A program made the translations under genes and the position numbers. A stretch of DNA of 64,000 nucleotides from Dioscorea cayenensis subsp. rotundata (taxonomy: Eukaryota; Streptophyta; Magnoliopsida; Dioscoreales; Dioscoreaceae). The notes beneath the pieces are model-generated. The model was given only the letters and a program-made list of their open reading frames with translations, was not told where the DNA came from and did no database searches. The stretch is taken from contig NC_052477.1 of NCBI RefSeq assembly GCF_009730915.1, positions 744,001 through 808,000 of the forward strand, written 5' to 3'. Shown here piece by piece: positions 42,176 to 53,247 of this stretch. Each line of letters opens with the position of its first letter. Position 1 is the first letter of the stretch.

Positions 42176-42690
42176 TTTTAACGGATTTTGGATACGATCC
42201 GGATCCGCAATCGAATGTAACGGGTTTCGGATCTTTAAATATCCGTTTCGATAGAAACCTGTTTCCAGTTTCCTTATTTAGCCACCTGCGGATCCGCCTT
42301 CGAAAATGACAATGATGTCGGATCTTTTAGCGGATCTATAAGAATAAGAATCCGATCCGGTAGGGAGATATTGGGTATGTGGATCCAAACAATCAGTTTA
42401 GTTTAGATCCGCATCCGAACATTTAACGGATTTTCGATACGCTCCGGATCCGCAATGGAATGCAACGGGTTTCGGATATTTAAATATCCGCTTCGATAGA
42501 AACCCGTTTCCTTATTTAGCCACCTGCGGATCCGCATTCGAAAATGGCAATGATGTCGGATGTTTTAGCGGATCTATAAGAATAAGAATACGATCCGGTA
42601 GCGAGATATTGGGTATGTCAGTATGTGGATCTAAGCGATCAGTTTCATTTAGATCCGCATCCAAACATTTAACGGATTTCGGATCTCTCG
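42176..42690. repeat. 245-bp tandem repeat upstream of the NOMO-like gene
   Basis: Two nearly full copies (starting about 42180 and 42425) and the start of a third (about 42671) share AACGGATTTT, GATCCGGATCCGCAAT, ACGGGTTTCGGAT, TTAGCCACCTGCGGATCCGC and GCGGATCTATAAGAATAAGA in the same order. The unit is dense in CGGATC/GATCCG words, several forming palindromes. The first copy begins about 135 bp upstream of the coding start. Confidence 0.85.
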
Positions 42691-42949
42691 CGATGAGATT
42701 TCAATTCAATAACAACCAAAAATTAAACGGATTCGGATCTTTGTTAATGATAAAATGACCCGATAATGATCCATTACTAATCCCGGCCAGTTTAAAGTGT
42801 GCAAGGCCCAGTCCAACACATTTTTGCCTTGGACAAGGCCCAATTATATAACATTGAAAATATTAATTAATTTTAATTAATAATTTTTTAAAATAAATAA
42901 TAAACAACTAACATTAATAAAAGATAATTACAAAAAATCACAACAAGAC

Positions 42950-43727
42950 TGAAACAACATACACAAAGAAATATTTAGTTGTCTGTGACTGTAAGTGAAA
43001 TCACATACACTATAATGTATTTCAACTTTGACTTGCTATAACTAAAACTGTTGCATTTATTTTTTTATTTATTTAGTTTGATTTAATTTTAAAAATATAG
43101 TTACTGTCTAGATAACTGGAATGTTGAGATTATTTCAATTATTTACTAACATTATTAATTATTTAATAGTGTTCATAAAAATTAATTTAAGTAAAATAAT
43201 TGATTAATTTCATAAATTATATATTAAATTTAAAAAAATATTTAATATTTCTTTAATTGTATTACTTAAAAAATTTCTAATTAATTTTTATAAGCAATCT
43301 AGTATTTCCAATTAAAATATATTTTATCATAAAAAAAATTAATTATATAAATATTACTTTATAAAAATATTTAAAATTTTTAAATTTTACTACATAAATT
43401 GTTTTTTATAATTAAATTTAAAAATAATTTATTTAATTAAATATTTGTATAATTAAATATGAGATAAATACTATCGTGAGAGAATACCACTTAGTTCATT
43501 GTTTTTAACATACAACAAATTTTGTTGTAAGTTGAAATGTGGCCAAAATATAATAAAATGTAAAACATTTTAAAAGTAATATTTATTTTACATGAAACCA
43601 AACAACATTTACATGTAAAACTAATTACATTACAGCTACTTATAACCACTTACAGGTAATCAAATAACCCTGTATATAATATGACTTACACTATAATTTA
43701 AAATACAGGTAACCAAACAACCCCTAA
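42950..43727. mobile_element. MITE-like element with GTTTGGTTACCTGTA-type ends
   Basis: The left part (TTAGTTGTCTGTGACTGTAAGTG) and right part (ACAGGTAACCAAACAACCCC, with a near-duplicate CACTTACAGGTAATCAAATAACCC just inside) form imperfect terminal inverted repeats. About 380 bp of its left half is shared with 48868-49275 on the same strand. It abuts the next element at the TAA at 43725-43727, so its exact right edge is uncertain. Confidence 0.6.
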
Positions 43728-44124
43728 GGGACCGTTTTGGTTCGCGGTAATGTAGAAATATTACCACGTGTTACGTGATAATATGAAAATATTACTACGT
43801 TTGGCATTACACCGGTGGTAATGTGGATGGTAATATCACATTACCAACTTATAAATATTACCAAGAAAGTGCTAATCCTATTACCATCAAATTTGATGTC
43901 TATGTTGGATTACCATGGTAATCTTATAACTTTTTATATTTTAACAAATTGATTACCATGACATCCAAACACGGTAATGAACTATTCCCGATATTAAGAG
44001 TTCTTAACCAAACATGTTTATATTAAATTACCGTAATATTTCTAACCATATAACATTCCCACTCATTTTACCATGATAATCTTATTACGTAGTAATATGT
44101 CATTACCACGAACCAAACGGCCAG
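43728..44124. mobile_element. Tourist/Harbinger-like MITE
   Basis: A 397-bp element has imperfect terminal inverted repeats. The left end begins GGGACCGTTTTGGTTCG followed by CGGTAATG. The right end, read inward, begins CTGGCCGTTTGGTTCG followed by TGGTAATG. It is flanked by TAA at 43725-43727 and 44125-44127, the 3-bp target typical of PIF/Harbinger elements. Internally it is full of TATTACC/GGTAAT words that could fold into a long hairpin. It has no coding capacity. Confidence 0.8.
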
Positions 44125-45149
44125 TAAATGTAAACTAATCACCCATGGTGGATCAACCGAGATATATTAACAACCGGATTAATACTAATTATTCTGAATT
44201 TATTTTGAAATTTAAAATAAATTTAAAATTATTACTGTTATTATTATGAGCAACACAGCACACACGTGACAGGGAGTCATTGATAGGAATCAATCAAACA
44301 CAAAATCAATCAAACACAAAATCAAAAAAATAAATCCACTATGAGCACCACTAAAATTGACACTGTTTGGGAATAATCTAATGATGTGCCACACGATTAA
44401 GTTTCCGTGTAATGTCAGCCGTCGGTCAAATCAATTGGTCTAAATGTCACGTCACGGTCCCTCCTTTTCTAACCAAAAAAACACCGGGCCCGATCCCATT
44501 CAAGTGCTTTCCATAAATGGCAACAAAATGCGTCTATATTGGGCCCGGCCCACTGTGGCTCACCTCACTGAATTGGGTTTAAATCTCCACCGTAGATCAA
44601 GATACAACCTAGTACTTTTTAACGGTCGATGATGGTTTATAGTTTTTTGTTTCCTTTCTTTCTTTTCGTTGTTTATTAAAATGTTATAATGAATCCAAGA
44701 TTGAGACGGAAATCAAGGAAATTTTTACCTTTTTTTAAATGATATTTAATATATATAATATTATTTTTTAAACTTATGTGGTATATATTTGTAATTATCT
44801 CAATGGACTTTTGTTACTTGTATAATAAAAACGTTCAATGAGATTGGCACTTATCATTCATTTTTTATGATCTTGTAATAATTTATTTATCCGTTCTTTT
44901 GGGAAAATAATTAATTAAAAACAAACAAACAGTATAAATCAAGGACTTGAGCTTAGACCAAAATGGGCTTCTGTTAACTGTAGTATACTTGAGTCTGGCC
45001 CAGCCCAAGTACTCCCATACGACATTAAAAAGAATATATATATATATATATATCACAATAATAATATCATTGAAGAAATGGTGCTACTCATCGAAATTGA
45101 TGCAAGTGTTAGAGACACAAGTCGCTTAATTCAAACTTAATTAAATGTA

Positions 45150-45645
45150 TATGAAAAAAATATATATAAGTAGAAGTTTAACTCCACTAAAATCGATAAA
45201 AAAAAAATTAAATAAGAATTTAAATAATACTCCTACAAAAAAATAAAAGAAACGAATGAAATTATATATTATCAATAATTTTTATTTTAATTTTTTATAA
45301 ATACTGACAAGTAATGGGTTACATGTACAACTAAGCTTTATAGCACATGTACTTTTTTATTTGTACAAACTAAAACTCGAACCCATATCTTTAATGGTAC
45401 AGATTTTTATGCACATGATCCAATATTAAAAAATCAAAAGATCAAATAGTAGTTAGCAGATCACAGTAGTTATATATGAAAAAAAAAGTAAATATAAGTT
45501 TAACTCCACTAAAATTCATAAACAAAAAAAAAAATTAAATAATACTCCTACAAAGGAAAAAAATAAACAAATAAAATTATATTTTCACTAGTTTTTATTT
45601 TAATTTTTATAAATATTGATAAGTCACGTGTTATAGATAATAAAC
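45150..45645. repeat. Degraded direct duplication
   Basis: About 45150-45330 and 45478-45645 share, in order, TATAAGT, TTTAACTCCACTAAAAT, AATAATACTCCTACAAA, AAAATTATAT, TTTTTATTTTAATTTTT and ATAAATA-TGA-AAGT words. A following segment near 45370 (AAACTAAAACTCGAACCCA) is echoed near 46460. This looks like remnants of one repeat family. Confidence 0.6.
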
Positions 45646-46760
45646 ACACAGAGGGAACTAAGCTCTACAAACAGGGGAAGAAGGAGGGGGGTCAAGGGTG
45701 TGCTTGAGCACCCCCTTGCCCTCAGTTAACAATGTCTGTCTCTCTATATATATATACATATGTATCAATTAATGGTGTTTATATATATACACACATACAT
45801 ACATATGAGACTAGTGGTAGAAGCACCCACTCCTTTTTACTTCTCTCTCTCTCATTTTTATTTTTAGTTTTTTAAAAATGTTAATCTTTTTTCCAAACTA
45901 ATACTATAGTCTAAAATATAATATTTTGAAAAAAAAATATTTACAAAAACTTTATTATTTGACCTATTAATATTTTACAAAGTAGTTTATCTAGTAAAAA
46001 AAAACTTTCCAAATATCTATTATTTATCCCCTTTGTTTTTTTTACAAAATAATTTATACAGTATAAAAATTATATTTAAAAAAAAAATTTGTTAAAATTT
46101 ATTATTTGACCCTGACTTTTGTAACTATGATATAACATATAAAATATTGTTTAAAAAATATTTATAAAAATATATTATTTATTTTATTTTATTTTTTTTA
46201 CTTGGTCAATTTTAAACAAAAATTATAACTGTCTTCATAGTCTTTATAGCCCTCGTTTTTTTTTTTTTAAATTGGATTGATCAAATAGTAATGACATGTC
46301 ATTTGACCAATCTACAATATTATATATATAGATACATATATATTGATTTTTTGATAAGGAACATTCAAAATTTGTTTTTTAGTTTTTTGAGTTATGCAAC
46401 CCTTCATATTCCTCCTACTTCCGCCACTGTTTACAAACACATATACTTTTTGCCTTTACAAATTAAAACTCAAACCCACGTTTTCAATGAGACATATATT
46501 TTATGCATAAGATCTAATATCAATAGATCAACACTAGTTAGCATATTTTCAATAACACTCTGCTTCATGTTATACATATATATACTAGTAAAATAATTTG
46601 TGTATTTTTAAAATTTTAATTTTTTTAAACAAATAATGTGATATATATATATATATTATGAGTAACATTGAGTTACTTACTGATAACTACCCGTATTTGT
46701 ACATGTTTGTTTTTTTACTCTGTCGCTTATCGAATTTATTTTTATATATATATATATATA

Positions 46761-47043
46761 TAATACACGAATTGGTCATTCTACTTTTTTCTCTTTTATT
46801 TTTTGGTCCCTCTACTCAAAAATGTTCCCAAGTAGTCTCTCTACTTTTGAGAATGGTTCTACTTAGTCGTGTCTACTCTAAAATAAGTCAATGACTGTAT
46901 TTTCAAAAGTAAAAGAACTATATGGGAAGAGATTAAGGGTAGAGGGACTAAATTAAGTCATTTTCAAGAGTAGAGAGATTAATTGTGCGTATTTCTAAGT
47001 AGAGGAAAAAAAGAGAAAAGCAGAATAATCCATTCGGGTATTA
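46761..47043. mobile_element. Fold-back MITE-like element
   Basis: The left end (TAATACACGAATTGGTCATT, then CTACTTTTTTCTCTTTTA) matches the reverse complement of the right end (TAATACCCGAATGGATTATT, then CTGCTTTTCTCTTTTTTT). The inner parts also pair (GGTCCCTCTACTC against GAGTAGAGAGATT-type words), so most of the 280 bp can fold back on itself. I could not fix a target duplication because the left flank is an (AT)n run. Confidence 0.6.
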
Positions 47044-47098
47044 TACCTATATTTCATGCATGAATAATAATATTTATAAAGAAAAAAAAAAGAAATGA

Positions 47099-47430
47099 AT
47101 GGAAATGCAGGTCCCCACAGAGAGCGAAGGTTTTGTAGTTACGATGAGTGCACGGAATCCGATGCCACCGTGGCCATCCATCCATCCACACTCGATCCGA
47201 GCGCCGCCGCGAGCTCCCCGTGACTCCAACGCTGCTGCTGCTGCTGCGCTCCCCCGCGCGCTCGAGCTCGTCTCCCGAGAAATGGGCTCATGCTCGCCAT
47301 TCATCACTGCTTCTTCTCCTCCGTGCCAGCCACGCAGGGAGGGACCAGCTCATCCCGTGACTCCCCCGCTCCCGCTCTTCTCCACCGTCCGATTACCCTC
47401 GTTTTTCATGACGATGATGATGATGATGAT
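47099..47430. other. GC-rich island in AT-rich intergenic DNA
   Basis: GC content rises sharply for about 300 bp. Overlapping open frames on both strands (+ 47099-47443, - 47307-47074) reflect this composition. The translations are Ala/Pro/Ser-rich and end in a GAT microsatellite, and I recognise neither. It could be a promoter/leader of an unannotated transcript or a relic of a GC-rich 5' exon. Confidence 0.35.
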
Positions 47431-48867
47431 GTTGTTCATATAACTCACTTGAATTATTTTATTATATTATTGTTATTATTATATTTTAATAATTTAGTTT
47501 AATGGTCTCGAAATACTTATTGATTATTAGTGTTTGTTTCTGGTATGTTTTTGAATTACTAGTATTAAACTTCGATTGACTTTATAATATTAATTCATGT
47601 ATATTAGTTAAGGTGAATAACTAAAAAGATCATGAGGGTTAACAATTATTATTATTGATTTTTTTTTTTGAAAAATTAGATAAATTATGGGTTCATTGTA
47701 AAACTGAAAACAACAACTAAAAAAACAACTACATTGTGGTTTATCCACATTTAATTCAAAAACAAACTACAGTAAAAACATAAATATAATAGAAAAACCA
47801 ATTACTAGAGATGAACACGGGAGAGAACAAAGATAGATGTAGAGAGCCGAATAGACTTTGAATTATTGATGTGGCTGATTAAATTTAATTGGTAATTTAA
47901 AATTTATAAAAAAATATATAAAATTTATTTTTATCTAAAATATAATTTAATAAAATATGTATTTCAATATGATTTATTAAAATTTGTAAAAATATATTAA
48001 ATATAAATAACAAATTTTTAAAAATAATATTTAATACTTTATAAAAAATTTTAAATGAATAAATAAAAAAACCAAATAAAATCTTTAAAACGGGCCAAGT
48101 CAAAAGTCCCATATGAAGTATTTTATAAACATCATTTTATTTATTTAGTCATTATTATTTTGTTTTAAAAAAAATGAAACTATAGTTTTTTTCCAATCAA
48201 TAAAATATAATTGGATATTTCCTTGTAATGTAAAAGAGGGGGAATGGAGAAAGAAAGAACATCATGTGGGTTTGTAAAGGAGAAAAAAATATATATATAT
48301 ATATATATATATCAAAATCCAACAAAAAAGAAGGATGAGAAAACCAAGAGATAAATAAATGAGAGTGATTGTCCCCAAAACCAAAAAGGCTTTTATTATC
48401 TTGGGAGGAGACATCATCCACAACTCTCTTGAGATCCATACCATTTAAAAGCTTTCTCATTTCCTTAGCTTACTAGATATTGGGACTCTCACCACTCTCA
48501 CAAGACACCTGCCTTCACTTCCATCAATCCCAATGTCCCTTCCAAACAAACTCATCCCTTATTTACCACCTATTTATTATTATTTTTTTTACATGCCCTA
48601 GTTTTTGTAAACACCATTTTTATCTTTTTTTTTTTTTATGTCACTTTTGTATTTTTTTTAAATATGTTCTATACCATAATGTAATAAAAAAGATATCATA
48701 ATATTATTTTTCAAACAATTTTATTTACCATGATATTATGATATTAGAGGATTGAATCTCATTCATTGATAAAAATTTAATGAAGGTTTTGTTATTCAAC
48801 TTGACATATGCATATATAAGATTTTTTTTTGTTAAAGGACAAATTTTAAACCCGTTAATAAACATGC

Positions 48868-49275
48868 AAGACGGAAACAATATACACTGAGAGGTTGTTT
48901 GGTTGTCTGTAAGTGAAATCACATGTAATCGAAATTACATTGTAAGTGTAAATGTTATATTTCAACTTAGGAGTACATCATTGTTGTTTAGCTTATTGTA
49001 ACTAAAATTGTTGTATTTACTCTTTATTTGTTTTGTTTGATTTAAGTTTAAAGCTATGGTTATCATGTAAATTGAATGATAAAATTACCTCAATTATTTA
49101 CTATCATTATTAATTATTTAATACTCCTCATAAAAATTAATATAAGTAAAAAATAATTAATTAATTTTATAAATTATTTATTAAAATTTTAAAAATATTT
49201 AATATTTCTTTAATTGTATTACTTAAAAAATTATAATTAAATTTTAAAAGCAATATAATATTTTCAATTAAAAAA
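48868..49275. repeat. Second copy of the 42950-43727 repeat family
   Basis: It shares about 380 bp in the same order and strand with 42948-43330, for example GTTGTCTGTAAGTGAAATCACA, TTTAATATTTCTTTAATTGT and CAAGTAAAAAATAATTAATT-like words. The left end is better preserved here (GAGAGGTTGTTTGGTTGTCTG). No right terminus is visible. Confidence 0.7.
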
Positions 49276-50113
49276 TAATTTTATCATACAAATTTGTAAT
49301 CATATCAATATTACTTTATAAAAATAATTAATATCTCTTGCTTATTACGGCTTGAAAATTTCAAGTTGAAATATAGAAAAAAAAATTCTCTTTTAAATTA
49401 AAAATAATATTATTTGTATAAATAAGTAAATCACAAAGAAAGTTAAAAAAGAAAAAACTTATAATCATTATTTGGAGAAAATCTTCCATACATGATAGGA
49501 TAGATAGGTGTATCAACTCTCCTCTTTTTTTGGTCTTGTTTTTTTTTTATTATTTGTTCCACTTCCTTAACATTTGTAGTAGGTGAGTGAGAGAGGAAGA
49601 TAAACTACAAATGGTAGTAAAAGTGCATACACACACACATATATATATAATAATAAGAAAAAAAGAAAAAAAAAAAGAAAAAAAGGGAGAGTAATAATAA
49701 TAGCAGTGGTAGTACAAGAAGTTGGTGAAAATGGTGAAGTGATTTAATGGGTGCATGAAGTTTGGTTTGCAATCCCAAAACACACACTCCCATCACATCC
49801 CACAGCCCAATGTCCCCACCTCCCATCATTTTCAGTTAGACAAGTGACAAAGGAAAGAAAAGGGAAGGCTCAAACACTGGATACTTAAACTAAAGAGTGA
49901 TAGACATTGAAAAGAGCTTTGGGGGCACCCCTACACACATACCCATGCACACACACCAACCCCACACTCCCCAAGAACCCCACCACATCAACAAACCAAA
50001 CACTACTGTCTCAGCTTATATCTATTTCTTGTAACTTCTTATACTAAACTCTCTCTTCTAACAGTCACAATCCTTGACAAAATCAATCTATCACTACTAA
50101 GAGAGAACTTAAA

Positions 50114-50150
50114 CATTCATTCATTCATTCATTCATTCATTCATTCATTC
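50114..50150. repeat. (CATT)n microsatellite in the kelch-gene leader or promoter
   Basis: About nine tetranucleotide units lie just upstream of the first upstream ORF. Confidence 0.9.
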
Positions 50151-50171
50151 TTCAGAGGCCCACAGCTACCA

Positions 50172-50384
50172 ATGGCTTTGGCTGGCTTTCACTTTCAAGT
50201 TGGTAGTTTTATGTGTGCTCTTTTGTGGGTTGTGCTATTTCCTATACTTGTGCTAATATTGTTGTGTGTATAATGTCATTCTCAGTATCCTCTCTCTGTT
50301 CCTTGTTGGTTGGAACAGTGCATTGGACATGAAAGCACCCATCTTTTCTTGTCCATCAGTCATTCATATATGATGTCTCACTAG
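50172..50384 (+). promoter_or_regulatory. Chain of four overlapping upstream ORFs in the kelch-gene leader
   Basis: uORF1 50172-50273 encodes 33 residues (begins MALAGFHFQV, ends ILLCV), mostly hydrophobic with one membrane-like stretch. uORF2 50273-50332 (19 aa) starts inside the stop of uORF1 (TAATG). uORF3 50329-50373 (14 aa) starts at ATGA over the stop of uORF2. uORF4 50370-50384 (4 aa) starts at ATGA over the stop of uORF3. No further ATG occurs before the main start at 50488. This assumes the leader is not spliced here, which the sequence alone cannot show. Confidence 0.55.
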
Positions 50385-50487
50385 CCTTCTTCATTGTCCT
50401 ACTGGTTCTTTGATTGCCTTCTTCCCTACCAAAGTTAACAACTTGGTTTTTGGTTTGTTTGCCTGCTTGTTTTTTTGGGGTTGTAAG

Positions 50488-53247
50488 ATGGGTTCTTTGG
50501 GTTTGGAGGAGGTGAAGAGGAGGAAGGCAATGTGGTTGTATCCCAAGGTGGTTGGTTTCAACCCTTCTGAGAGATGGGGGCATTCTTCTTGCTTCTTTGA
50601 TGGTGTTGTTTATGTGTTTGGGGTAAGAATTCCTTCTTCCTTTGTTCTTGTTTTCTACCTCAAATTTTGCTGTGAAAATGGACTTAGATTTACTTATTTC
50701 TGCAGTCATAACATTGTTGGGTGTTCTTGTGAATGATTGTATCTCTATAATATAACATGATGGAATTTACAAGATTGAAATTTGATTTTTTTTTTTGAAC
50801 AAAAATTTACAGGGATGTTGTGGAGGTTTACATTTTAGTGATGTTCTTACTCTGAATCTAGACACAATGGTATGGAAATCCCTTGTTACAACCGGGCCGA
50901 AACCCGGCAACCGTGACAGTCACAGCACGGCGCTTGTCGGTCACCGGATGGTTGTCTTAGGAGGAACTAATGGCTCAAAGAAAGTGAATGATCTTCACAT
51001 TTTGGATTTAAGGACTAAAGAATGGAGCAGGCCTAATTTCAAGGGCACGCCGCCTTCGCCGCGAGAGAGCCATACCACCACCGTGTCCGGTGAAGGCAAA
51101 CTTGTGATTTTTGGTGGCAGCGGAGAAGGCGATGGCAATTACTTGAATGATGTTCATATACTAGACCTGAAAAGCATGACTTGGAGTTCCCCTCAAGTTA
51201 AGGGTGAACTTCCGGCCCCAAGAGATAGCCACACTGCAGTCACAATTGGTAATAAGCTTCTTATTTACGGGGGTGATTGCGGTGATCGTTATCATGGTGA
51301 AGTTGATGTTCTCGACATGGAGAATATGACTTGGTCACGGGTATGATGTTTGCGGCTTTTTGTGTTGCCTGCTACTCAATTATCATGCTTCAATTATAAA
51401 CATGATCATCATCGAGCATCTTGTAGCTATAATGCATATACTAGCTTCGTACTAGCTCTTATCATGTGATTTGTAAAGGAACTTTGATCACATAATTTAC
51501 CAATTTATTGGCTTTTACTTTGTGCAGCTTATGATTCAGGGGTCCTCGCCTGGTGTCAGAGCAGGTCATGCAGCTGTTACTTTTGGGACCAAAGTGAGTA
51601 CTCACTATGTTGTTTGAGGAAAAGAACAATGAAACTAAACAATAAGCACCTTGAATTTGTGCTTTAATGATGGTTTTATTCCTTTCAATAGGTTTATGTT
51701 ATCGGTGGAGTTGGTGACAAGCAATATTATAGCGATGTTTGGGTTCTTGATGCGGCTAATTGTTCGTGGACTCAGCTTGATATCCGTGGGCAGCAACCAC
51801 AAGGGAGGTTTTCTCATACTGCCGTTATTACTGGCACTGACATTGCCATTTACGGAGGGTATGTGTTTCCGAATAACCTATCGGACTTTCTAATAACTGG
51901 TTATGTGTTTAATTGTGTTGTCAATTTACAGGTGCGGAGAGGATGAGCGCCCGCTAAATGAGTTACTAATTCTGCAGTTGGGGTCTGAGCACCCTAATGG
52001 TCGGTACAACATTTCAATGTGTAAGATTTTCGGCAATCACTTGAGCCAAGATAAGCAGAAGTTTTTGAAAGCTAGTGAAAATTCAGTGAGTGATAGCTGT
52101 TTTGGATGTTAATCAAGGCTTCTTTGTTTTAGTGTAATGTGTTGTAACATGTTTCAATTTTGTTATCTCAGCAAAAAAGCATGGTTTCTTGTAACGGAGG
52201 GCTTAATCAGGGATCTCATGAAGCTGAAGTTGAAACAAAGAGCCCTCTCGTACGAGGTTTGTCTCAGTTTATATATTGTTCTTTTGTTTTGAAGATTATT
52301 AAAAACATTTTGAATGATCTTATGCACTATTTGGTGGTTATAGATAATTTGCATTCAAAGAGAAGAAAAATAGGGGAGAACAAAGTGTGGGAGATTGAAT
52401 CTGAGCAGGAAGAGCATTCTCTGTCACTTTCTCAACATTCTTCTCCATCTCAATCGGATCAAGAGCTAAACACAGCCCAAAGAGCGAATGAATCGATTGC
52501 CGCCTCCCGACAATTCACTCATTTCAAGTTGAATCACTTGAGGGAGCGAAGCACACCGCATGACACGAATTTCTTGAATGTGGAATCCGCCCGACATCCA
52601 AAGACAGAACAATTCCTTCGTGTTGTTCCACCTATGAAACGCGAAGCTCAATTCATTGGTTCAGATCAGCGGCCGGTTGCGAGGCCAGTGTTCCCCCCTT
52701 TGGTAAGTTGTATCACATATTCATGTTTGTAAAGAATCCCTCATGTTGTTGTATTCACTGTTATGCATTTCACGGTGTAGATTGGAGGAGAAGTTCGCGG
52801 AGTTGTAGATGGTGCATTTGATTCCGGTTACTTAATGACTGCCAATGTTAATGGACAAATTTTCCGGGGTGTCTTGTTTGCTCCCGTATGTATTCAAAAC
52901 TGTGTTTCTGATACTCTGATGTGCATTATACCCAGTCTTATATGTACGAATTAGCTCGATAATATCGATGGGATGTTTTTGATCAGGTGGCCGGATTTGC
53001 GGTTCCAAGACCTCCGGTGCATTCTCAAAGCTCACCTCTGGGAAGCCCCACCGTCGTTCCAAAACAATGTGCGGCTGCTGTTCCTATTCATGTAAGACCT
53101 TCGCAACCAGCCACACTTGTCGTCCCTGAACGTGGTCATCACTTGCTCCAAGCAAAGCCAGTTCGCGTCATCAAAACACAGGCGGCACGATCAAGCAATG
53201 ATCTTCACGGCGTTGTTCTCACTCTCGGAGGACCCGGAGCAGGTTGA
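50488..53247 (+). CDS. Kelch-repeat (galactose-oxidase-like) protein
   Basis: Nine exons: 50488-50622, 50813-51340, 51528-51593, 51692-51858, 51932-52085, 52172-52256, 52344-52702, 52781-52885, 52987-53247. They sum to 1860 nt, 619 aa, with all phases consistent. The first 330 residues form about six kelch blades with the usual GG pairs and spaced Tyr/Trp (RWGHSSCFFDGVVYVFGG, RDSHSTALVGHRMVVLGG, RESHTTTVSGEGKLVIFGG, RFSHTAVITGTDIAIYGG), expected to be a beta-propeller that binds protein partners. A Ser/Gln-rich linker with a basic patch (SKRRKIGENK) follows. The C-terminal region includes IGGEVRGVVDGAFDSGYL and a Pro-rich tail. No F-box, acyl-CoA-binding or phosphatase domain is visible, so it is neither an F-box kelch protein nor a BSU-type phosphatase. 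I do not know its biochemical role. The leader holds chained upstream ORFs. Confidence 0.93.

Larger units (their letters stand above)
42042..50171. other. Repeat-rich intergenic region between the NOMO-like and kelch genes
   Basis: This 8-kb stretch starts with the NOMO upstream region (tandem repeat), then AT-rich MITE-filled DNA, a GC-rich island at about 47100-47420, and the kelch promoter side. Short ORFs here are simple-repeat or island translations. I find no gene I can support. Confidence 0.6.
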
